Of a stretch of DNA of 64,000 nucleotides, positions 45,045-56,891 are shown piece by piece (position 1 is the stretch's first letter; each line of letters starts with the position of its first letter). The translations under genes were made by a program, and so were the position numbers. Origin of the DNA: Conchocele bisecta (lineage: Eukaryota; Mollusca; Bivalvia; Lucinida; Thyasiridae); contig CM055265.1 of NCBI GenBank assembly GCA_029237695.1, positions 109,604,773 through 109,668,772 of the forward strand, read 5' to 3'. Below the pieces are notes generated by a model. It saw only the letters and a list, made by a program, of their open reading frames with translations, made no database searches and was not told where the DNA came from.

Positions 45045-45216
45045 CCCTTTATATGCTGAAGATACACCACGGAAAAGTCTAATATTGTTGGAAATATCTG
45101 TGATGCGAAGGTTCAAATGAGTGGTCACACCATAATTATGCTTTGGATGAGGAACAAGAAAAAAAATCATAGATTTTTTATACCCATAAAGGGGTTTTCC
45201 GCATGTAATGGGTTAA
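45045..45216. mobile_element. P2 MITE, decayed left end
   Basis: CAACCCTTTATATGCTGAAG at the left; CCGCATGTAATGGG-TTAA at the right; the core retains GGTTCAAATGAGTGGTCAC. Confidence 0.7.
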
Positions 45217-45384
45217 GCCAGTGACATTGTGATTCAAGACGTATCGTCCCAAATACCTGTGCATGATGCAGAACAATCGGTATCATCCCACATCAGTTAG
45301 TACCGGAACACACCTAACCTAGAAAAACACTATGACTATATATGTCAAATGACATACTTTGTTGGGAATCAGGAATTATCATCT

Positions 45385-45795
45385 CAAAACCGTGGCTTTT
45401 CTCTTTGCGACCAGTGCATTTCAAGCTAAGTCTGTTATAACCTAGCAACTGGGCATATTCTCTTTTTGATCTACGTAGACTCGGACAAGCCTGTTATCAT
45501 CTCGAAACTGGGCTTATACATGTAATTCCCTTTGCGATCAGTGCCTTCCAAGACCAGCCTGTTTAACAGGCTGGTCTTGGAAGGCACTGATCGCAAAGGG
45601 AATTAATCACCTTAAAGCTGGGCTTACTCGGTTTGCGATCTGTGTAGACCCAAACCAGCCTGGTATGACCTGGAAACTGAGTTGATTCTCTTTTTGACTA
45701 GTGCATTCCCAGATCAGGCTGTTAAAAGAGTCTCAAAACTGGGCTTGTTCTCTTTGCGATCCGTGTAGACCCAGACCAGACTGTGCATACTAGTC
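45385..45795 (+). repeat. Degenerate tandem repeat of about 85 bp
   Basis: Five units contain variants of TCGAAACTGGGCTTATTC, TTTGCGATCAGTG and AGACCAGCCTG. Units differ by many substitutions. Confidence 0.7.
45523..45605. repeat. 83-bp perfect palindrome
   Basis: Arms of 41 bp (45523-45563 and 45565-45605; left arm begins TAATTCCCTTTGCGATCAGT) are exact reverse complements around one central T. It lies inside the tandem repeat above and consists of one unit and its mirror. Confidence 0.95.
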
Positions 45796-46079
45796 CCAGT
45801 GACATTCACCATTAAGACAAGGGCATCGTTATTACGAGGCTAATCCCCTCACTGGCAGCAGTTAACATTTTTGCCTTACAAACAAGGTGAACATAAGTCC
45901 TCAGTGACCTTGACCTTGGGCAGTTGGGTCGTATGCAAAACAAAGCACCATCCCATGACACACATTCTGGCCAAATATTATCAAGCGGTTCATAAGTTAT
46001 TGAAAAATGAATGGTGTTACTAACACACGTACGCACATACATACATGGACTAGCGTTATATCCCCTTTTGCCTATCGGT

Positions 46080-46196
46080 GATGGGGATAATGAAAATTAC
46101 TAGCAAAATGTGCAGATCCTGATGCGAGCCGTCTCATCAGGATCTACACTTTTTGCCAATATCACATTACACGTCTGTAGTGTTTAAAGGGTTAAG
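46080..46196. mobile_element. P1 fragment
   Basis: Core GATGCGAGCCGTCTCATC with one arm shortened, ending TTTAAAGGG-TTAA. Confidence 0.65.
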
Positions 46197-46384
46197 ATAA
46201 GAATCCAGGTAAGGATCGGTTCATCATTCAAATGTACCCTCCAATAATATCATTTAATTTTTGGTACAGAGTCCATAATACATTTGTACGGTACATAGAA
46301 CGAGCATATGGATGATGATAAATGAACATATGAAGTCTTTTCTCAACTTGACCACCTACAGTGGAAGATAAAGCCAGCAACATA

Positions 46385-46515
46385 TATATGGCTGTGACTG
46401 GAAAAATGGGGCTTATATAGGATTGATGACCAGCGTAGCTCCTGATCAAATAGCACACCTGTAGCATGATAACGATTTCTATTGCGGGTGTTTCATTGAT
46501 GGAACAGTGCAGATC
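46385..46515. mobile_element. Z fragment interrupted by Q
   Basis: It starts ATATGGCTGTGACTGGAAAA and breaks at the Q insertion (GTGCAGATCCTG); Z-like sequence resumes after Q as CTGATCAGTGCAAATCCTG. Confidence 0.65.
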
Positions 46516-46518
46516 CTG

Positions 46519-46759
46519 GGGGCCGTTTCACTAAACTTCTTACGGCTAAAATGTTCGTAAATGCAAATTTAGAATCATCTGCAAATTTAAATTGATGGAT
46601 TTACATCTATTGAGCATAGGCTGCATATGCAGCCTATGCTCAATAAATGTAAATCCAACAATTATTTACAAGAAAACAATGTTAATGTGAAATTTACAGA
46701 CTATCATAATTTTGCACTTACAAACATTTTAGTTGTAGGAAGTTTAGTGAAACGGCCCC
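46519..46759. mobile_element. Q-family MITE with CTG duplication
   Basis: CTG at 46516-46518 and 46760-46762. Ends GGGCCGTTTCACTAAAC and GTTTAGTGAAACGGCC are intact and the hairpin is perfect. Confidence 0.92.
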
Positions 46760-46851
46760 CTGATCAGTGCAAATCCTGATCAGACTGATCTGTATCTATG
46801 CTATGTGGGGGGAGGGGGAGCATATCTGGGAAATGTAGCAATGTATGAGTA

Positions 46852-47045
46852 ATACACCTTTACAGGTATGAATTTATTTTAATATTTTATTTTTATTTTT
46901 GTTATTTCTGAATGAAAGTATATGCAATGACAACTCATCGAGACAGTTCAAATGGTGGTCACGACATATACGTACTTCTGAGCGCATAAAAGGAAAATAT
47001 TTAGGATTTTCCGCAAACATAATGGCATATGCTCAGCATGATATA
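46852..47045. mobile_element. P2 MITE without intact ends
   Basis: Interior AATACACCTTTACAGGTATG to GGCATATGCTCAGCATGATA; the hairpin is half deleted. Confidence 0.65.
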
Positions 47046-47217
47046 GGTCAATGATTATTTGCCATGTACCATACATACCTTCCATGTATTTAATCTGCTC
47101 TAATATTTACAGAGTTCACAATCGTAATACATCCATATTCCACGAGCGCTGCACAAATGAAAACACATATTACTTAACCATTAAATGACGGTACACAATA
47201 TTGTCTTCTGCAGTCTT

Positions 47218-47350
47218 AACATTTTTTTTATCTTTTTTTTATCAAAAACATCTTTTGGCAGAGCTTGAGAATTGTCTCGATTGGAGACAATTCTCATGCA
47301 TGGTCAAAACATGATTTCATGAAGAAAACTGTAAAATAAAACAAGAACAT
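47218..47350. mobile_element. P3-like hairpin
   Basis: GAGCTTGAGAATTGTCTC pairs with GAGACAATTCTCATGC; the flanking AAAACATCTTTTGGCAG is P3-like. Confidence 0.55.
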
Positions 47351-47549
47351 GTGGCCTGTCAGCACACAAATGCCCCCCCCCCACCCCGCCGACAGACTGG
47401 AGAAACTCTGGCAAACTTTTGAACTGGACCCACAGACACACACACACAGACGGACACACATTCCAAACATGATATGTCTCCCGGCTCTACCGAAACCAGG
47501 AGCATAAAAAGGAACAGCAGATGACAAAATGTAATTCAGCATTTTATGG

Positions 47550-47768
47550 TTAACCCATTACAAGCGGAATACACCATGTCGGGTATGAATTTTTTTTAAA
47601 TATTTTATTTTTGTTATTTCTCAATGAAAGTATATGTTGCAACCACTCATTTGAACCGTCTCTATGAGACGGTTCAAATGATGGTGGCGACATATACTTC
47701 TAAGCACATTTAAAGAAAATATTTAGGATTTTCCACAATAAAAATGGCATATCCTCAGCATGGGTTAA
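47550..47768. mobile_element. P2 palindromic MITE, complete
   Basis: TTAA-CCCATTACAAGCGG and CCTCAGCATGGG-TTAA. Hairpin ACTCATTTGAACCGTCTC with its complement. Confidence 0.9.
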
Positions 47769-48695
47769 CTAACATCAACCAGCGACAAAATCACACGCGA
47801 CACGTAAGTTATCCAACCGATCACAGATGGAATGAGTAACTTGTAGATAATTTGCCAATTCAAATTTAAAGAGCCCTTCAGCACACACAGCATATAAATA
47901 TATGATAGCGGCGTATAATGTAGGCCGTGTTCAGCTGAATGGCTGTGGGGTTTCCTTATGTAGGAGTATGTAAACATTCGATATTTGACAAACCGTACAG
48001 TTTACACCTGAATTGTTATAAACGCACCAGAGGCCATTTCATGATCACCGTATCACCGCGATTATGACTTTAATATGATACAGTACAATCATGTAAAAGA
48101 CAAACGACTAACGTAAGATCATGATACACAAACTGTTTAATTAACAAGCAGTGTCAGATGATTGTATGTGTTAATATATTAGCGACAGATGAAAACAAAT
48201 GAAGCACCATCTTGTCGCTATAGCGATCACTACCTTTGATTTTTGCTCACATAAGCACATTTTCCCTTGACCTGGAAACATTTAATATTCATGTCACACA
48301 GCTTAAATGCATTATCATAAGCTATTATAACCACTGACATTCTTGAATCATACATCACGGTATATCTGATCAAAACATGCATGGGACGGCTAACAAATGC
48401 ACTTGAATGTATTCTTAGAATGTGATTTCTCAAATAAACATATATTATTGGTATAAAGGGTGCAAAAACGAAACTGTGCCAACACCAATGACCAGTGAAG
48501 TAGATGCATTATGAAAGTCTAATAGAAGAGCATACTAAAATTGAACGTGACAAAATCAGACATCCATGCAGTGCATGGAGAAGAATTCATATAAGCTTTT
48601 AGAAAGCTTGTTTTCTAATCCTGTTTATGTATCCTGCTATCATGTTATGTGTGTATGCATGTGCATCTACATGATGAAATGAAATAAAATATTGG
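47769..48695. other. No feature recognised
   Basis: AT-rich, no repeat boundaries seen; may be intron or intergenic. Confidence 0.45.
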
Positions 48696-48905
48696 TTAAC
48701 CCTTGCAATGTTGAATTAAATTTTGTCGTCTGTTGTTTATTAGATTGTTTCCATTATTCTCACCAAAAGCATGGTTTGACAGCACTTTAGAATCATTTCC
48801 AATGGAAATGATTCTAAAGTAATGTCAAATCATGTTTTTATAGAGAAAGAAGATAAAATATAAAACAACAGAAGACAAAACTTTTTTTCGTTTCCTAAGG
48901 GTTAA
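48696..48905. mobile_element. P3 palindromic MITE, complete
   Basis: TTAA-CCCTTGCAATG on the left and CCTAAGGG-TTAA on the right. The hairpin at 48770-48834 pairs CACTTTAGAATCATTTCC with an exact complement. Confidence 0.88.
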
Positions 48906-49023
48906 ATCAAATGGTGCATTTCAGTTTTAATTTTCATGGATTTCACTGTCATTTATATGTAACGATAGCATATGTTCATGATTGAAAAACATGTAAATAC
49001 GCTGTATATGCCTGATTTACAAT

Positions 49024-49214
49024 GGATTGATTGATTATTGGTGTTTAACGGCCTATCAACAGCTAAGATTATTTGACCTGGCCGTTGGCCTGGCCTATCC
49101 CATATTTAACCTGTCCATAATGAGGGAAATTCCCAAAATATGAACCGACTATTTACAGAAAAGTTCTGGTAAGGATCGTTGAATTACCGCCGCGCGCTAC
49201 CGACCAACCACCCA
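49024..49214 (-). mobile_element. SINE with internal deletion
   Basis: It runs from TTGATTATTGGTGTTTAACG to the head side CGTTGAATTACCGCCGCGCG, about half the usual length. Confidence 0.75.
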
Positions 49215-49430
49215 TGAATTACAATGGAAACTGCAATAGCCCAAAAAAGTACCTGGGACTGGGACTGGAACCCAATACACAAGTTTCAAGCACTGATCGC
49301 ACTGTGGCCACTGGCGAAATATCAACAGATACCAAATGTGAATACAAACGCAGGCATTGTGCTTACATGCCTCGCAATTATGCAATCTAGGCATAGACAG
49401 CACCAAGTTAAATAATGTGGTAATAAGTTG

Positions 49431-49760
49431 CAGAACTCCAGATAAGGTGCGTATTGGCGTATTTTACGCAATTATTTTAGCTGAATACGCATTGATTATC
49501 AAAAGTGGGAGTACAAAATATGCACAGCAATGTGAAAATACGCATTGATTTGGGTAGTGAAAATACGGTCATAAAGTTGAAAATTCACTAAGTTGAGCTG
49601 CAAAAAGCAAGTGAATGTTTAAATTTGTTATATTTTGTTATCATTTTTTCCCTATTTAATAATGAAGAAAATCAATAATCCATTTGTAAAAGTAAAATTT
49701 CATGATTTTTAAATCAGGGGGTATAGTACGCTTTAGACACAGAGCTTATCTGTAGCTCTG
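49431..49760 (+). mobile_element. CAGAGCTCC MITE, subfamily B
   Basis: CAGAACTCCAGATAAGG to CTTATCTGTAGCTCTG. AAGTTG on both sides (49425-49430 and 49761-49766). The internal hairpin lost its right arm. Confidence 0.9.
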
Positions 49761-50154
49761 AAGTTGTTTTACTTCTGGCCAATGCACAAATTCAATGAAG
49801 TTCAATATTGACAAAGCAGTTGGCGAGATTATAGCGATGTAACGGCACCCATGACCTGTTTGTTGGCAGTCTGCATTCATGGTCGCGCGAACGATTAACT
49901 GTGTGCAAAGTCTATGCAATCTAATAGTTTAACATCAATCACCGCGATATGGCATTGACTCTACCAAGCGATTTGTTTTACTATCGATTTGTTTTACTGA
50001 AAAGTGTTTTTTTTTTTTTTTATGTTTTGAAGAGAGCTGTCAATACAGATTAGTGACAGCCACTTAAGACTGTGAGTGAACACAATTTTTGACAAAAACG
50101 TTAACCTGTGTGTCACGTGGTCATAAATGCCAATGACGGTGGTATTGTCAACTG

Positions 50155-50256
50155 TGATCAGGATCTGTAGTTATTATGATTTATGAGCGCTACTATTCAA
50201 AGCATATGCTTTGAATAGTAGCGCTCAAAAATCATAATAACTACAGATCCTGATCA
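50155..50256. repeat. 102-bp palindrome
   Basis: Arms of 51 bp beginning TGATCAGGATCTGTAGTTAT meet at AGCATATGCT with one mismatch. Confidence 0.93.
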
Positions 50257-50644
50257 GACGGCTTGCAGACGGCTTACTATGAGCCATAATTCACCGGGCT
50301 CTACAATATTTGAAAGGAAGCAAAAACATGGATAAGCCAGAAAAAAAATAAGCATAAATAGTATGACACACTGAAATTATGGTTTGTCAAAAGTGTGCCA
50401 AATGAAATATTCCTGTGTTTGGCTGATCTGTAATTGACATCCTTGAATATCCAGTTTACCCCATTTCAGCTCAATGAAGATACACAGCTGTTCACCATAG
50501 GTGGAACACTCACACCTGTGACACAAACAAAATGCCCATTAAAAGAATTCCATTACCCCACCCACTTGTATCACAGCCCCGAGTCTTCCACCTGTGCTGT
50601 TTGCTGGAGGAAAATTACTATTTTTCACTATATGTCTCACAAAA

Positions 50645-50740
50645 TGTATATATTGTTACCACACATTTGAACCGTCTCATCGAGACGGTTCAAATGAGTG
50701 GTTACAACATATACTTTCATTGATAAATAAGGAAAATAGA
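50645..50740. mobile_element. P2 core hairpin
   Basis: ACACATTTGAACCGTCTCATC and complement, then ATATACTTTCATTGATAAAT; no outer ends. Confidence 0.65.
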
Positions 50741-50756
50741 AAAAACAGCGCGATTT

Positions 50757-51075
50757 TTGCCTTCATCCACCCGACCCCGTGATCAGATGGAGAGTGGATG
50801 TAAAAATTCCTCCCACCGTGTCGGGTGGAAAGGCAAAATCTCCACCGTGGGAACATTTCTAAGACCGAACCTGCCGCACACCGCGTTTCCCCGTGTTAAC
50901 CCACGGCGCATCACCGTTCCAGTATATATACAGGTAATACGGGCAGCGAGGAGTGCATTTATGTCCGAATTACTGGCGATTTGTCCCCCCCCCCCCCACA
51001 CCTCGAAGAACCGAAGGAATGCAACTTAACATTACAGATTTACTTTCGTCCCGTCGACAGGCAAAGGTACGTTAC
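50757..51075. other. Locally GC-rich unique segment
   Basis: GC-rich relative to its surroundings, with CpG-containing strings (ACCGTGTCGGGTGG, GGCGCATCACCG), a poly-C run and AGTATATATACAGGTAAT, which could be a TATA-type element or, as CAG-GTAATA, a splice donor. It could be a promoter-proximal segment, but no exon could be assigned. Confidence 0.3.
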
Positions 51076-51418
51076 TAAGGACCGAATATTTTGAGGAATA
51101 ATGTATGTTCCTTCACGACGAGGAAACATAATTTAAATAGAAATAACGGAAATCAAGCGACCATACATATTTAGAATAACATCTGACATAACGGTGGGAA
51201 AAGGTAAACGGCTTTCATGTTTTTCATGTTATAATCGATCGCATTTCCCATCCACCATATGGAACCCGATACCAACAACACAAATATTCGTTTTTCGAAA
51301 CCATGACACCGATTTGTAGAATCACATCCATTCCAACTAATACTTAAAACACACCAACACATATTTCACGGAAATTGAGAAGATTCTCATCTGCTACCAA
51401 ACCTATTTTATTAAGGAA

Positions 51419-52905
51419 CAAGAAACGAGGCAAAGCCACGAAGGCCAGGTTTTTTCCAAGCATAGACATTTGGATAACATAATTATACCCACTTTTTGTA
51501 GACTAGATGGCCGTGGCCTGCATGTCGCGCCTTGGGGCGAGGCATGGACACTAAAAAAATAGATATAGTAGATGGAAAAACTTTAACCAAAAAACTTTAA
51601 CCGGACGAACAGGACGGACGTATGCCAAAATGCCGACGATATCACGCTTTCCGCAAGCAGGTGTGACAATGATGATAAACACCCATGTGAAGTATCAAGG
51701 TATTGGGTGAAGCAGTTGCAGAGATATAGTACACGAAAAAACTTTAACAAAAAAATTCAAAGTAATTTGACCATGACATAGGGCACAGGATCGCGCTTTC
51801 CGCAAGCAGGTGCGACAATGATGATAAACACCCATGTGAAGTATCAAGGTATTGGGTGAAGCAGTTGCAGAGACATAGTACACAAAAAAGAAAAAACTTT
51901 AACAAAAAAATTCAAAGTAATTTGACCTTGACATTGGGCACAGGATCGCGCTTTCCGCAAGCAGGTGCAACAATGATGATAAACACCCATGTGAAGTATC
52001 AAGATATTGGGTGAAGCAGTTGCAGAGATATAGTACATGAAAAAACTTTAACAAAAAAATTCAAAGTAATTTGACCTTGACATTGGGCACAGGGGCCGCA
52101 CGGTTGGGCTTAGAATGAAAATATGGATGATGATAAACACCCATGTGAAGTTTCAAGGTAATGGGCGAAGCAGTTGCAGAGATATAGTATAACGAAAAAG
52201 TTTTAAAACCAAAAAAACTTTAACCAGACGTACGTTAAAAAGTTAACGTTGAAAATGGCTAAGTCAATTACGTAGAAATAATAGGTGAAGGTAAAAAAAT
52301 GGTCACATGTTGGATAGTTGTATGTGGTAGGCACCCCTTGGTTATGAAGCTGTGAAAGTTTGGTGGTCCTAGGTGGTACAGTACCAAAGAAATGGACTTA
52401 AACACGAAAATAAAACTTAACATTGTAAACGCGAAAACTTAACATTGAAAATGGCTAAGTCGAATGCGCGGAAAAAATGGGTGAAGTTAAAAAAAAAAGT
52501 AACATGTTGGATAGTGATATGTGGTGGGTACCCCTTGATTATGAAGCTGTGAAAGTTTGGTGGTCCTAGGTGGTACAGTACCAAAGAAATGGACTTAAAC
52601 ACGAAAACTTAACATTGTAAACGCGAAAACTTAACATTGAAAATGGCTAAGTCGACTACGCGGAAAAAAATGGGTCAAGTTAAAAAAAAAATAACATGTT
52701 GGATAGTGATATGTGGTGGGCACCCCTTGATTATGAAGCTGTGAAAGTTTGGTGGTCCTAGGTGGTACAGTAACAAAGAAATGGACTCAAACACGAAAAC
52801 TTAACATTGATTGTGGACGCCGCCCGCCGCCCGCCGCCCGCCGCCCGCCCGGCTTTCGCCAATCCAATAGCCTGGATTTTTTTTCAAAAAACCTGGCTAA
52901 TAAAA
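51419..52905 (+). mobile_element. F-family composite repeat, copy 2
   Basis: ACAAGAAACGAGGCAAAGCC to AATAGCCTGGATTTTTTTTC. Compared with 29474-30422 it has expanded: three units of about 150 bp (CGCTTTCCGCAAGCAGG at 51645, 51794 and 51949) and three of about 195 bp (AAAATGGCTAAGTC at about 52250, 52447 and 52640). A (CCGCCCG)n run precedes the end. Confidence 0.85.
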
Positions 52906-53300
52906 CGAATATAAAAGCATCAATATTTAGTCTTAGTAGATGTGCTGCCAAAATAGTTTTATTAAGAAATTAAAAATATGAAAAAAATATATTTAAATTT
53001 CCTACAAGAACATGTTTTGACAAAACTTGAGAATCATCTTAGGAATGCAGTAAAAACATGTTTTGTTAAGACTATGTCGCGTTTTTGTTTGGAGCTCTCG
53101 CGACCACGCTTCGCCTTTTTAGCGACCTCGACCTATGCGCGAGATCTCATATGCAGCAGCACAGTACTGTCAGAACATGTTTTGTTGAGAATATGTTTCA
53201 GCTCTCGCGATCACCGTCAGACACGCTTCGCGATTTCGCGATCTCGACCTGTGCGCAAGATTGTAACACGCACCTAACAGGACATGTACAAATCATATAA
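52906..53300. mobile_element. Diverged P3-like/hairpin remnants
   Basis: ACATGTTTTGACAAAACTTG and later ACATGTTTTGTTAAGA and ACATGTTTTGTTGAGA are spaced through the region with CG-rich inserts (TCGCGATTTCGCGATC). No complete element. Confidence 0.35.
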
Positions 53301-53804
53301 GGAGACGACGATTCTATGCAAGTCATGTGCTGTTTTTATTAAGAAATTGAACAAATGTGGACAAACATCAATGTTCGACAAAACACGACACTTGTCTTAG
53401 ACGATTTTGATGTACTGCCAATACATGTTTATTGAGGAAAAACAAATATTTTGATTTGTGTTATTGTTTAATGTATCACATCGCCGGTTTTTGCCGCTAC
53501 CACCATACATAAAGATTACGTTACTCTTTTAAAATTGAATGTCACATGTACGTATTGTGTAGCCATGTTTATTGCACATTTTGATACCAGAATTGGAAAA
53601 TACCCTATTGAATTTTACACAATGGGGTAATGGTTGTAAGGTACCCAATAGATCATTGAAAATACCCAATTGAAAAAAATATCATGGAGTAAAAATACTC
53701 AAATCAATAAATCCTTATCTAGAGCCCTGTGTGAAGCAGTAGCCCACATGACACATGGGAAAATAACGCAAGTCCATGGTTTGCAAAAGGAAAGCATACC
53801 AATA
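53301..53804. other. Weak subfamily A remnant, otherwise nothing
   Basis: From about 53575 a decayed A interior can be read (TTGATACCAGAATTGG, ACAATGGGGTAATG, CTTATCTAGAGCCCTG at 53716-53731). Confidence 0.4.
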
Positions 53805-54368
53805 GTCTGTTTCACGAAAGCTGCCCAAATTTTACGGCCATATAAACAATTCAAAAACAGTATTTTTTTTGATAGTATTAAATTAAAGGAAAATTTAAGA
53901 ATGAGCCTTCTTTTTATTTCGTGAAATTCGGTCAAATATTGGTTTTATTACGAAAAATTGATTTCTCTATGGGAATTTAACATGGGGGAAAAAGAGGTAA
54001 AGGAGTGTGGGAGGAGTCAAAAAACGAAAATATTTGGAAATTGACTCCGAAACCTAGCTAGATAGCTTGGATATGATCTAACTAAGAAAACAAAAGTTAA
54101 ATTTTAAAAATCGGTCCAGTATTTCTAAAATTCAAAAAAATTTCCCCATGTTAAATCCCCATAGACATCTTCACTCCGTGAAGATGTCTATGGGGATTTA
54201 ACATGGGGAAATTTTGTTTTCGCAATAAAATCAATATTTGACCAAATTTCACGAAATAAAAAGAAGGCTCATTCTTAATTTTTCCTTTAATTTAATATTA
54301 TCGAAAATAATATTGTTTTTGAATTGTCTATATAGCCGTAAAATTTGGGCAGCTTTCGTGAAACAGAC
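53805..54368. mobile_element. X-family MITE with TA flanks
   Basis: Ends GTCTGTTTCACGAAAGCTGC are inverted over about 45 bp. TA sits immediately outside both (53803-53804 and 54369-54370). A hairpin with 38-bp perfect arms lies at 54137-54215. Confidence 0.88.
54137..54215. repeat. Perfect 38-bp-arm hairpin in X
   Basis: The left arm 54137-54174 contains CCCATGTTAAATCCCCATAG; the right arm 54178-54215 is its exact complement; the spacer is TCC. Confidence 0.95.
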
Positions 54369-54997
54369 TATAGTTACCTATATGTACTACAAGACCAGGG
54401 CATAAAAATTCCACTCGTCCGCTCGTCCTGTGACTGCCTGCAGGAGTTGAAATTTCAAATGTTTGTATGTAAATTACTTATTTTTGCCATTTCCATCAAA
54501 GTTAGGACGAGTGAACATTTTAAGAATTGTCATGCCCTGAAGATCCATGATAAAGTTTCAGTACGCGAACATATATTAGAAGCCACCAAACCATAACAAA
54601 TACTTAGTAGCATACAATTTCAACACATTCTCAAGTTTCACCATCATGAATTTTAGTTGGGCTGAAATGACATGCGTATCGGTGAAATTGGATGCGTAAA
54701 CTCAAACCATCAAAGTTAATCACAAGCCAAATTTAACTTACATGACGCTACACAAATCTTGATATATACAATGCCTCTTTTTTGTAAATACTGTCTTCTT
54801 TCTTTATTCTTCTTTTCTTTCTGTCAGTTCCACGTTTTGCTGCCGACGAACGTTTGGCTATTAACTCTTTGCATGCTGGGAAACGTGTGGGCTATAAATA
54901 GTTCAAAACTAGCGGACAAAAAATATTTTCATCATATTTTCTTTTATTTCTCCTTGTAAATATCATGAATATGTCTTGGAATTTCATTAGAATTGAG

Positions 54998-55144
54998 TCC
55001 TGATTCCACTGGGGAAAAAAAAAATCGCCACATCAAAAAATCCTTTTTTTTTGAAGTGGCGATTTTTTTTCGAAAATTGTAATTTTTTATCGCCAATTGT
55101 TTGTTTTTATCGCCAATTGCGACAAACGCCAGCGGAATCCGTGG
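54998..55144. mobile_element. W-family MITE
   Basis: TCCTGATTCCACTGGGG at one end, CGCCAGCGGAATCCGTGG at the other, with an AAATCGCCAC / GTGGCGATTT hairpin. Confidence 0.75.
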
Positions 55145-55149
55145 TAAGT

Positions 55150-55258
55150 ACATGTATGCAGCCTATGCTCAATAGACTCCATCAATTGAAGTTTCCAGAC
55201 GATCCTAAATTTGCACTAAGAACATTTTTGTTGTACAAAGTTTAGTGAAGCGGTCCCC
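55150..55258. mobile_element. Q fragment
   Basis: The right half only: GCAGCCTATGCTCAATAGAC to GTTTAGTGAAGCGGTCCCC. Confidence 0.75.
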
Positions 55259-55792
55259 AGGTGAGAGATTAGATCACAGTTCTAACACATAAGAAATTAA
55301 GAAGATGGTCAAAGAATGAACCAGTAAATGTCACTAGATTCTGTTCAACTGCAACGTAAATGAGATAACTACTCTATTAAAGAATTATCTCCAGTTTTAT
55401 AGCCAACCATTATTATTTTGCTCCTGTGCATCAGGGATCACATCAAGCAACAGTCAATTACATGTATTTTACAATCCTATACAGGGAAGTAATTTTATTG
55501 GTTGGGTTTTCTAAAAGCTCCGAAATTCATGGGTCAAATAATCTCACCCGACATAATTTGATAAATGACAGAGATATTTAAACATACAATGTATTTCCTA
55601 TTTGTTTAATATAATTATTTGACTGATGAGCTGAAATTTGGAAGGGAAAAAACTGATTTTTCAGAATTTCAAGGACCAAAATGCCTTTTCAAGAGCCAAT
55701 TGAAAATTTTAATTATTTCTCTGAATTTTCTCTGACATCTGTAACCACCCGAGATTCATCTTCCTTTTCACAGTATGTTTTTATTGCGAAAG
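55259..55792. other. No feature recognised
   Basis: No repeat boundaries, tandem structure or exon seen. Confidence 0.4.
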
Positions 55793-56431
55793 TTAACCCT
55801 TAGAGACCGCTATCTTATTTTTTTTGTCGTCTGCTGTTTATTTTCTATTTTCCATTTTTATCGTCAAAAACATGCTTTGACAGCACTTTAGAATAATTTT
55901 CAACATGCTTTGTGTAAACAGTAGTGTGATTTTATTTTACCGAATAAATTTGTTTGAAATACCCAAAGTATGAAAGTATTTTTCATGCCTAAGCCATGGA
56001 TTGAACCCCCAGCTTTTGGCATTGAACCACAATGCTCTAGATACCATTAGACTATCAACCAACCCTGAATACATGTGCCATGAAAATGGAATGGTCCATG
56101 CTAAATGTTTAGGGGTGAAAGGGTTGCATCTTCTCTACGTGAGTAGAACAGTAAAGAACCATCAAGATCTGCACATTTGTGGAACCTAATTTCAGATTTT
56201 AACACCACTATCTGAATTTTATGCCGTCTGCTGTTTATTTTCTATTTTTATCATCAAAAACATGCTTTGACAGCATAATAGAATAATTTATAACATGCTT
56301 TGACAGCACTTCAAAATCATTTCCATTGGAAATGATTCTTAAGTGCTGTCAAACCATATTTTTATTGAGAAATAAGGCAAGATATAGCAACAGCAGACGA
56401 CAATTGTTGTGTGTGGCGGTCTAAGGGTTAA
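55793..56431. mobile_element. P3 MITE with nested insertions
   Basis: TTAA-CCCTTAGAGACCGC on the left, GCGGTCTAAGGG-TTAA on the right, both exact. The left core breaks at about 55915, where A-like, tRNA-like and P1-like pieces follow; P3 sequence restarts at about 56215 (GCCGTCTGCTGTTTATTTTC) and finishes with the full hairpin (56300-56365). Confidence 0.85.
55988..56062 (-). mobile_element. tRNA-like SINE head inside P3
   Basis: On the minus strand box A is TAGTCTAATGG and box B GGGTTCAATCC, 35-40 bp apart, as in a tRNA. The acceptor arms do not pair. It resembles the head at 5183-5252. Confidence 0.55.
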
Positions 56432-56891
56432 CTCAATTTATAATACCCCCTTTCTGATGAATTGAATAGTCTGAAGATTGGAGTGGAAGAGTCCATACCA
56501 GCTACAAGTTGAGCTCGTTTCTGATTGTAACTAAATTACCCATTTCTAATTAATGGAACAGTCTGAGAATTAGTGTGGAAGAGTCCGTACCAGATAGGTG
56601 AACAAACAGCCAAAGCATGTGTGTTTATATTGTAACAAAACAAGATAGGCATTCATATCTAAAGAAACCGAACACCGAGTACCGATCTAGTCAATTAGTT
56701 GTACAACAGAGGAGTAAATTACCACATTGTCATACAAAATTGTACACGAAAATATGTCAAGTGTACAAGATATACCATCAACTGGTGTCATTATAAAATT
56801 GTTTGCCATTGTTCTTGCCAGACCAATGAGTAATGGGTGGATGGTTAATATCCCAGGAAAACACAACAGCCCACGTTAATCTTGCCAATAT

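Noticed and set aside
52978..53300. Two overlapping frames with Arg/Ser-rich products
   Set aside because: They fall in CG-rich remnants with repeated ACATGTTTTGTT motifs; no splice sites or family resemblance.
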